Assembly (NCBI GenBank): GCA_007135355.1
Contig: SLJA01000068.1
Coordinates: forward strand, 1-10,274
From: Wenzhouxiangella sp.
Lineage (GTDB): Bacteria; Pseudomonadota; Gammaproteobacteria; Xanthomonadales; Wenzhouxiangellaceae
DNA length: 10,274 nt
Direction of reading: 5' to 3'
Positions within the stretch are counted from its first letter, which is position 1. Each line of letters begins with the position of its first letter. Shown here piece by piece: positions 1 through 4,728 of the stretch. The position numbers were made by a program, and so were the translations under genes. The notes under the pieces are model-generated. The model saw only the letters and a list, made by a program, of their open reading frames with translations, was not told the DNA's origin and made no database searches.

Positions 1-159
1 CAGCGCGCGAACCGCCCGTTCCAGCGGAACAATCGTCCAGCCACTCTTAGCCAGCCATTCCAGATCGGCGGCCAGGGCGACATGATCATTATTGTGATAA
101 TCGTTCCCGGCGATGTTGTAACCATGGTAGGTCAGGACGGGAACCGCGGGCATGCTCAT
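1..159 (-). CDS. Probable polysaccharide deacetylase family protein, N-terminal 53 residues (cut by the window edge)
   Basis: Only the first 53 codons lie in the window; the frame is open to base 1. The visible protein begins MSMPAVPVLTYHGYNI, and the segment V-L-T-Y-H-G-Y followed by residues like L-A-A-D-L-E-W-L and G-W-T-I-V-P-L resembles the first strand and first helix of NodB-type polysaccharide deacetylases, which remove acetyl groups from cell-surface or wall polysaccharides. The catalytic Asp and the zinc-binding His residues would lie further on and cannot be checked. There is no signal peptide in what is seen. The start is the ATG at 159; a second ATG at 153 is also possible. A -10-like TAAACT lies exactly 6 nt upstream of the first ATG and no Shine-Dalgarno is present, favouring 159 and a leaderless transcript. 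The family assignment rests on a short segment and is tentative. Confidence 0.6.
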   Translation of the reverse strand, partial: MSMPAVPVLTYHGYNIAGNDYHNNDHVALAADLEWLAKSGWTIVPLERAVRAL

Positions 160-165
160 CGAAGT

Positions 166-171
166 AGTTTA
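166..171 (-). promoter_or_regulatory. Putative -10 element (TAAACT) for a leaderless deacetylase transcript
   Basis: On the minus strand TAAACT reads from 171 to 166 and is followed by six bases and then the ATG at 159. If it occupies -12 to -7, the first transcribed base is the A of the start codon. It matches the sigma-70 -10 consensus at 4 of 6 positions, including the key T-A and final T. No -35 hexamer is recognisable at the usual distance, so the call rests mainly on its position and on the same hexamer and spacing recurring at the next gene. Confidence 0.4.
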
Positions 172-187
172 GCGCTGGCGCGGCGGC

Positions 188-871
188 TCAGGGCCGCAGC
201 AGCCTGAGCCACCACCAGAAGTTGACCAGCCCCATTAGCGAGGCGGCCACATAAGTCAAGGCTGCTGCCGTCAAAATGCGGCGAGCATGCCACCGATCTT
301 CCTTGCGCAGATAGCCGCCCTTGACCAAAAGCGGCATGGCGCGACGGAAGCTCGCGTCGAGTTCGGTGGGCAGGGTCATCAAATGAACGATGATGCCAGA
401 GGCCAGGCTGGCGACGCCAACCAGCAACAAGGTCAACCCCGCCGCCGGCAGGCGCAGGGCCAGAATGACCACCGGCATCAGCGCGATGAGAATCACGCCC
501 AAACGCTGAAACCGCTGCAGTGACTTGACCAGTCGAGTGCGCCAGATCAATGGCTGATAACCGTCGGCATGCTGCACTGCATGGCCAACCTCATGGGCGG
601 CCACGGTCACGGCAGTCAGAGATCCGTGATCGTAGTGTTCGGGACTCAAGCGAACTGCTCGCGCTTCCGGGTCGTAGTGATCCTGACCCGGTTCGGTCCG
701 CTCCACCGTGACGGCTTCCAGCCCCAGCCGCTCCAGCAGCTCACGGGCCAGCTGCGCGCCCGTGCGTTCGTAACGATCGATCGGCGTCCGGTAGCGCCGT
801 AAAACGCGCTTGACCCACCACTGCGGGAAGAATATGACGGCGGCAATCAGCGCGAGCAGGATCAAAATCAT
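188..871 (-). CDS. YugP-like membrane zinc metallopeptidase (Zn_peptidase_2 family)
   Basis: This 227-residue protein has the length and layout of Bacillus subtilis YugP and its relatives (neutral zinc metallopeptidase, Zn_peptidase_2), whose substrates are mostly unknown. An N-terminal hydrophobic segment (about residues 2-16) precedes a conserved block with R-T-G-A at 36-39 and D-H-Y-D-P at 64-68. The zinc motif HEVGH is at 93-97, with His93 and His97 as expected ligands and Glu94 as the catalytic base. Glu170 in the segment L-P-T-E-L-D-A-S is the likely third ligand by analogy with the family. Two hydrophobic stretches (about 124-165, probably a hairpin) and a C-terminal one (about 201-222) make it an integral membrane protein. 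It starts 9 nt after the rsmI stop, so it could be read from rsmI transcripts, but a -10-like hexamer six bases before its ATG suggests its own leaderless promoter. No Shine-Dalgarno is visible. The family call is secure; the physiological role is not. Confidence 0.9.
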   Translation of the reverse strand: MILILLALIAAVIFFPQWWVKRVLRRYRTPIDRYERTGAQLARELLERLGLEAVTVERTEPGQDHYDPEARAVRLSPEHYDHGSLTAVTVAAHEVGHAVQHADGYQPLIWRTRLVKSLQRFQRLGVILIALMPVVILALRLPAAGLTLLLVGVASLASGIIVHLMTLPTELDASFRRAMPLLVKGGYLRKEDRWHARRILTAAALTYVAASLMGLVNFWWWLRLLRP

Positions 872-877
872 GGCGAT

Positions 878-906
878 AGTTTAGGGAGAGCCGGTGAGCG
901 TGTCGC
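878..906 (-). promoter_or_regulatory. Putative promoter of the zinc metallopeptidase, embedded in the rsmI 3' end
   Basis: On the minus strand GCGACA (906 to 901) is a 4-of-6 match to the -35 consensus, followed by a 17-nt spacer and the -10-like TAAACT (883 to 878). Six bases then precede the ATG at 871, so the predicted transcription start is the A of the start codon. The first three bases of the -10 element are the TAA stop codon of rsmI (883-881). Of the four leaderless-type sites in this window it has the best overall spacing. Confidence 0.45.
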
Positions 907-1765
907 CTTCAGACTCAGGCTGGCGGCACCGTTCAATCACCGCCCAGGCCTGCTTGCGACTCAGACCGGTCAGACGCGCCAAAATTCCGGCCGCGCGCGA
1001 CGGCGGCAACTCTGCAGCCAATTCATCGGCCAGCGCGTCTGCATCGATGGTCGAGCGGCGCTGGTCGGATCCAGCGATCATCAAAACTACCTCGCCTCTG
1101 GACTGCTCCGGCTGCGAACGGCAAAGCGCCAGCAAGGACGCAAGCGGCTTGCGAATCACGGTCTCATGCAGCTTGGTCAATTCGCGGGCCATGGCCGCGT
1201 GTCGCGCCGCGCCCATCACAGCACTCGCATCCTGCAGCACGTCGACCAGATCGCGCGCCGGAACATGAAAGATCAGGGTGACCGGCACCTCCTTGAGAGC
1301 GGCCAATCGCGACCGGCGTGCCGAGCTGCGCGCGGGAAGAAACCCCTCGAACCAGAAACGGTCGCTGGCCAGACCGGCCACCGATAACGCTGCTATCGCG
1401 GCGCAGGGACCCGGCAGTGGACTGACCCGCACACCCGCCTCATGCGCGGCGACAACCAATCGGTAACCGGGATCGGAAACCAGCGGTGTGCCGGCGTCGC
1501 TGACCAGCGCCACATCCTGCCCGTCGCACAGTGCGTCCAGCAGTGCAGGCAGCTGCTTGATTTCATTGTGCTCGTTGATGCTGAACCAGCGCGGCTCAGC
1601 GCAGCGCCGAGGCACTAGCCGGCGCGTGACCCGAGTATCTTCCGCGGCAATGATCGGCACTCGCTGCAACAAATCGCGCGCCCGCGGGGTCTGATCGCCC
1701 AGATTGCCAATCGGCGTTGCGACCACCCAGAGCGTACCGTATGCACCACCTGCTTTCTTTTCCAT
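881..1765 (-). CDS. rsmI: 16S rRNA (cytidine(1402)-2'-O)-methyltransferase RsmI
   Basis: RsmI 2'-O-methylates C1402 of 16S rRNA in the decoding centre, using S-adenosylmethionine. The protein (294 residues from the ATG) shows the family hallmarks in order: G-T-L-W-V-V-A-T-P-I-G-N-L-G-D near the N-terminus, A-E-D-T-R around residue 41-45, S-I-N-E-H-N-E around 62-68, the glycine/aspartate motif V-S-D-A-G-T-P-L-V-S-D-P-G-Y around 88-101, L-P-G-P at about 117-120, and F-E-G-F-L-P. The C-terminus carries the small helical RsmI domain (L-T-G-L-S-R-K-Q-A-W). A GTG at 1768 directly before the ATG is an alternative start, giving 295 residues. I prefer the ATG because a -10-like TAAAAT ends 6 nt upstream of it, which would leave the GTG untranscribed or at the very 5' edge. 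It is divergent from lppC, as in E. coli, where yraL/rsmI and yraM/lpoA are divergent neighbours. Confidence 0.96.
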   Translation of the reverse strand: MEKKAGGAYGTLWVVATPIGNLGDQTPRARDLLQRVPIIAAEDTRVTRRLVPRRCAEPRWFSINEHNEIKQLPALLDALCDGQDVALVSDAGTPLVSDPGYRLVVAAHEAGVRVSPLPGPCAAIAALSVAGLASDRFWFEGFLPARSSARRSRLAALKEVPVTLIFHVPARDLVDVLQDASAVMGAARHAAMARELTKLHETVIRKPLASLLALCRSQPEQSRGEVVLMIAGSDQRRSTIDADALADELAAELPPSRAAGILARLTGLSRKQAWAVIERCRQPESEGDTLTGSP

Positions 1766-1771
1766 CACCGC

Positions 1772-1777
1772 ATTTTA
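1772..1777 (-). promoter_or_regulatory. Putative -10 element (TAAAAT) of rsmI, leaderless-type
   Basis: On the minus strand TAAAAT (1777 to 1772) matches the -10 consensus at 5 of 6 positions and lies exactly 6 nt before the ATG at 1765. The region upstream has no recognisable -35 hexamer and no Shine-Dalgarno. The site is back-to-back with the proposed lppC promoter. Confidence 0.45.
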
Positions 1778-1798
1778 GGTCAGCCGCGGCCACACGCC

Positions 1799-1825
1799 TT
1801 GTCGCAGATGCCGATCGTTTATGAT
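1799..1825 (+). promoter_or_regulatory. Putative promoter of the lppC-yraN cluster, leaderless-type
   Basis: TTGTCG (1799-1804, 4 of 6 to the -35 consensus), a short 15-nt spacer and TATGAT (1820-1825, 5 of 6 to the -10 consensus) are followed by 7 nt and the ATG at 1833. Transcription would begin at or one base before that ATG. This makes the upstream ATGs at 1821 and 1824 part of the -10 element rather than start codons. The short spacer is the weak point. Confidence 0.45.
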
Positions 1826-1832
1826 GCTGGGC

Positions 1833-3677
1833 ATGAAACACTGCTTTTTTCCCGTCTGCCTGCTGCTGATGTTGACGGGCTGCGCACCAGAACCGCTAGT
1901 GCGTTCAGAGGATTCCGCTACCGGCCCAGTCGATCAGATTGCCGCATTGATCGAGCAGCAGCGCTATGACTCCGCATTGGCGGCGCTGCAAGACGGCTTG
2001 GAGCGCGAACAGGACCCCTCTGAACGGGCTCGGTTGCGCCTGGACGCCGCGGAGCTGCTGCTGGCAGCCGGCCAGACGCAATCGGCGAGATCAGCGCTTG
2101 AGACCCTGCATGACGGCTTGTTTGCTCGTACGGATCGTGCGCGCCTGGCTCTGGCCAGGGCCGAACTGGCTTTGCTTGAGGGTGACGCGGCCAACGCCGG
2201 CTGGCTGCTGTCCCAGGTGCGAGAGGATGTGCCACCGCAGCTGACCGCGCGACTCGAAACACTCGAGGCCCTACTACGAGGCGGCGACGAAAATCCGGCC
2301 CGGGAGGCACTGCAAAGTTTGGAACGCAGCCTTGTTCAAGGCGATTTCGAGCCTGAACTGGCACTGGCCCTGCTGATTGAGTTCCCCGTGGCAACGCTGG
2401 AGGCGCTGCATGCGACGCATGGCGGGCAACCGGCGCTGGCGCCGTGGCTGGATCTGGCGCAGACCGCACGGCGCTTCCTGTTGGATGCTGAGCAGCTGCC
2501 AGCAGCTCTGGCGACCTGGCAGCAACGCCATCCGGCCGCCGGCTACTCGGCCGCCGAAGCGGAGGAATGGCTGACAGCTTGGCGTCAGCTTCAAAAACAG
2601 CCCATGCGGGTCGCCGCGCTCCTGCCCAGCCCGGATAGCAGCCTGGCGCGACCCGGGGGCGCGCTGCGCGATGGCTTGATATCGGCCTGGAGTCGGCAAC
2701 CCGAAAACCAGCGCCATGAACTACTTTTTTTCTACCTCGATGATCGCCCGGGGGCGGCGGTGGATGCCTGGTTTTCAGCCCGGGCGGCGGGGGCCGAACT
2801 CATCCTCGGACCGCTGGTTCGCGATCAGGTCGATGCCTTGCTGGACCTGCGCGACGTCTCCGTGCCGGTGCTGCTGCTCAACCAACCGTCCGAGCGACAC
2901 TTGCTCAGCAACTTTCCGGGCCTGGCCCATGCTTTCGCGCTGACCCCGGATGAAGAAGCAGAGATCGTCGCGGCGCGCGCTTTGGTTGATGGCCATCGGC
3001 GCGCGCTGGTCTTGCGCCAGGACAGTGACTGGGGCGACCGTGTCGCCCGTACTTTTGCCGAGACCTTTACCCTGGGCGGCGGCCGCATCGTTCGAGACAT
3101 GCGTTACTCGCCAAATCAGGTCGACCACAGCATTCTGCTGGAAGTGCTGCTGGGGCTGGATCGATCGCGTGAACGCAGCAACGCCCTGCAACGCTTGATC
3201 GGCGCTCCATTGACCTCGGAACCCGCGCCACGCACCGACGCCGATATGATTTTCCTGGCTTCCCGTGCGGAAGATGCACGCGCGATTCGCCCGCAACTGA
3301 AATTCTTCGGCGCGGAAGCCATGCCGGTGCTGGCAACCTCGCACGTGCTGGCGGGCGCTCCAAACCCTAGACGAGACCATGATCTCGAGCAAGTCCTGCT
3401 GCCACTGGCGCCCTGGTTTCTGGACCAAAGTGAATCCGGACTCTGGCGCCAGCATGCCGAAACGCTTTACCCCGGGCTTGATAATCCAACCTTGTCTCGA
3501 CTGTTCGCACTCGGTGCTGACTCGCTGGCCTTGCTGCCATGGCTGAACATTCTGCGATCCGACCCGGCTTTGCAGATGGCGGCACTGACCGGCCGCCTGC
3601 GCCTGGACAATGACGGCATGGTCGAGCGGGATCTGCCGTTTGTCCGCCTGGTCGACGGGCGCCCGGTCCTGCAATGA
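1833..3677 (+). CDS. lppC: LppC/LpoA-family lipoprotein, predicted penicillin-binding protein activator
   Basis: In E. coli LpoA is an outer-membrane lipoprotein that reaches through the periplasm to stimulate PBP1A peptidoglycan synthesis. From the ATG at 1833 this protein has 614 residues, somewhat shorter than E. coli LpoA (678). It opens with a lipoprotein signal peptide ending in the lipobox L-T-G-C, with Cys17 the predicted lipidation site; Ala follows the Cys, compatible with outer-membrane sorting. Residues of about 35-240 are an alanine/leucine-rich helical region like the N-terminal TPR-like domain of LpoA. From about 258 (R-V-A-A-L-L-P-S) to the end it is a periplasmic-binding-protein-like fold with segments such as A-E-L-I-L-G-P-L, F-A-L-T-P-D-E-E and D-A-D-M-I-F-L-A. 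ATGs at 1821 and 1824 are in frame but overlap the proposed -10 element. Its stop overlaps the yraN start by 4 nt. Neighbours on both sides match the E. coli locus. Family confident; partner PBP inferred. Confidence 0.9.
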   Translation: MKHCFFPVCLLLMLTGCAPEPLVRSEDSATGPVDQIAALIEQQRYDSALAALQDGLEREQDPSERARLRLDAAELLLAAGQTQSARSALETLHDGLFARTDRARLALARAELALLEGDAANAGWLLSQVREDVPPQLTARLETLEALLRGGDENPAREALQSLERSLVQGDFEPELALALLIEFPVATLEALHATHGGQPALAPWLDLAQTARRFLLDAEQLPAALATWQQRHPAAGYSAAEAEEWLTAWRQLQKQPMRVAALLPSPDSSLARPGGALRDGLISAWSRQPENQRHELLFFYLDDRPGAAVDAWFSARAAGAELILGPLVRDQVDALLDLRDVSVPVLLLNQPSERHLLSNFPGLAHAFALTPDEEAEIVAARALVDGHRRALVLRQDSDWGDRVARTFAETFTLGGGRIVRDMRYSPNQVDHSILLEVLLGLDRSRERSNALQRLIGAPLTSEPAPRTDADMIFLASRAEDARAIRPQLKFFGAEAMPVLATSHVLAGAPNPRRDHDLEQVLLPLAPWFLDQSESGLWRQHAETLYPGLDNPTLSRLFALGADSLALLPWLNILRSDPALQMAALTGRLRLDNDGMVERDLPFVRLVDGRPVLQ

Positions 3678-4057
3678 CGCTCAGTGAGCGGCAAATCAGC
3701 GGCCACCAGGCCGAAGCACTCGCCGAGCATTTTCTGCGCCGCCGCGGTTTGAGAATGGTGTCGCGCAACTATCGCTGCCGCGCCGGCGAAATCGACCTGG
3801 TGATGCTGGATCCGGGCGAAGCAAGTGCCGAGCAGCTGGTGTTTGTGGAAGTGCGCTTCCGTCCGCCTGGAGCAATGGTCAGTGCCGTGGAAACCGTGGA
3901 CCAACGCAAGCAGCACAAGTTGATCCAGGCCGCGCGCCACTTTCTCATGAATCACCAGGGCTTCCAGGAACATCCTTGCCGCTTCGATGTCATCGGAGTG
4001 GAGTCCCTGGATGAGTCGCCGCAGTGGATTGTCAACGCCTTCGAGGCCAACAGTTGA
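3674..4057 (+). CDS. yraN: YraN family protein (UPF0102), putative endonuclease-fold protein
   Basis: This 127-residue protein matches the UPF0102/YraN family in length (E. coli 131) and motifs. The N-terminal Q-A-E-A-L-A-E-H-F-L-R-R-R-G is followed by N-Y-R-C-R-A-G-E-I-D-L-V-M (37-44 region, Glu39 and Asp41), V-F-V-E-V-R-F-R (57-63) and the conserved lysine/glutamine helix near 77-83. The E-I-D and V-E-V-(K/R) pattern is the PD-(D/E)xK nuclease-like core; a biological function is not established for the family. The start codon overlaps the lppC stop (ATGA, 3674-3677), implying translational coupling. Position next to lppC is widely conserved in Gammaproteobacteria. In E. coli the next gene is diaA; here a 58-nt gap leads straight to dolP. 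Confidence 0.95.
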   Translation: MTLSERQISGHQAEALAEHFLRRRGLRMVSRNYRCRAGEIDLVMLDPGEASAEQLVFVEVRFRPPGAMVSAVETVDQRKQHKLIQAARHFLMNHQGFQEHPCRFDVIGVESLDESPQWIVNAFEANS

Positions 4058-4085
4058 GACGCCACCGGCGATTCGCCCGCTTTCC

Positions 4086-4108
4086 TGATACGATCCCCTT
4101 GTCCGGAG
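4086..4108 (+). promoter_or_regulatory. Extended -10 promoter candidate and Shine-Dalgarno of dolP
   Basis: In the 58-nt gap after yraN, TGATACGAT (4086-4094) fits an extended -10 (TGN followed by a hexamer matching at 4 of 6 positions). A GGAG at 4105-4108 is 7 nt from the dolP ATG and is an ordinary ribosome binding site. No good -35 is at the right distance. This gene would therefore have a short leader, unlike the four leaderless-type genes upstream. I see no match to a sigma-E promoter, although E. coli yraP is a sigma-E regulon member. Confidence 0.4.
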
Positions 4109-4115
4109 AATCCTG

Positions 4116-4709
4116 ATGAAACCGCTCACTCGACCCCTGCTGCTGCTTGTTCTGCTTTGTCAGTTGACCGGCTGCGCCGCGGTGGTGGTCGGCGGGGCGG
4201 TCGCAACTGGCGTGGCCGTTCATGACCGCCGTACCGTCGGCACGGTGATCGATGACAATCTGCTCGAAGTACGGGTTCGTAACGCCTTGTTTGGTGACGA
4301 GCGACTCGACGGCAGCGTCCGGATCAAAGTCAACGCGCATAACGGCTGGGTTCTGCTCGCCGGTGAAGCATTGACGCCGGAACTGGTTGATCTCGCCACC
4401 CGACTGGCCACGGAGGTCGATGGCGTCCAGCGCCTGTTCAACGAGTTGGCGCCAGTGCCGCGCGCCACCCTCAGCCAAGCCGGCAATGATCGCTGGATAT
4501 CCGGTCGAGTCAACGCCAGCCTCACCGCTATTCGAGACCTGCCCGGCTTCGATCCGACCCGTGTACAGGTCACCACAACCCGGGGGGTGGTTTACCTGCA
4601 AGGGCTTGTCACTCGGGCCGAAGCCGACGCGGCGGTCGAGCGCGCACGAACCGTGCGGGGGGTCGAACGGGTGGTGATGATCTTCGAATTCAAGGATCCG
4701 CGAGCTTGA
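4116..4709 (+). CDS. dolP: DolP/YraP-like dual BON-domain outer-membrane lipoprotein
   Basis: E. coli DolP (YraP) is an outer-membrane lipoprotein with two BON domains that binds anionic phospholipid, localises to division sites and supports envelope integrity. This 197-residue protein (E. coli 191) has a basic N-terminus, a leucine-rich signal peptide and the lipobox L-T-G-C with Cys20, followed by Ala, fitting outer-membrane retention. A glycine/valine-rich segment (23-35) is next. BON domain 1 spans about 47-115 (hallmark G-W-V-L-L-A-G-E), and BON domain 2 about 126-193 (hallmark G-V-V-Y-L-Q-G-L-V). The ATG is supported by a GGAG seven bases upstream. The kinase gene begins 19 nt after its stop, so co-transcription is likely. 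The family assignment is strong; sharing DolP's exact lipid-binding role is inference from architecture and locus. Confidence 0.92.
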   Translation: MKPLTRPLLLLVLLCQLTGCAAVVVGGAVATGVAVHDRRTVGTVIDDNLLEVRVRNALFGDERLDGSVRIKVNAHNGWVLLAGEALTPELVDLATRLATEVDGVQRLFNELAPVPRATLSQAGNDRWISGRVNASLTAIRDLPGFDPTRVQVTTTRGVVYLQGLVTRAEADAAVERARTVRGVERVVMIFEFKDPRA

Positions 4710-4728
4710 ATCCAAACAGCCTGCAACC

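Noticed and set aside
1766..1832. RNase P RNA or another small RNA next to rsmI, as seen in some Gammaproteobacteria
   Set aside because: The gap is only 67 bp and contains promoter-like elements but no room for rnpB.
4060..4094. Sigma-E promoter for dolP, expected from the E. coli yraP regulon
   Set aside because: No GAACTT-like -35 is found at the required distance from TCCTGA/TGATACGAT.
4686..4699. EcoRI (GAATTC) and BamHI (GGATCC) sites 2 nt apart, suggestive of a cloning junction
   Set aside because: The bases encode the in-frame, expected end of the second BON domain of dolP and the sequence continues naturally on both sides, so this is coincidence.
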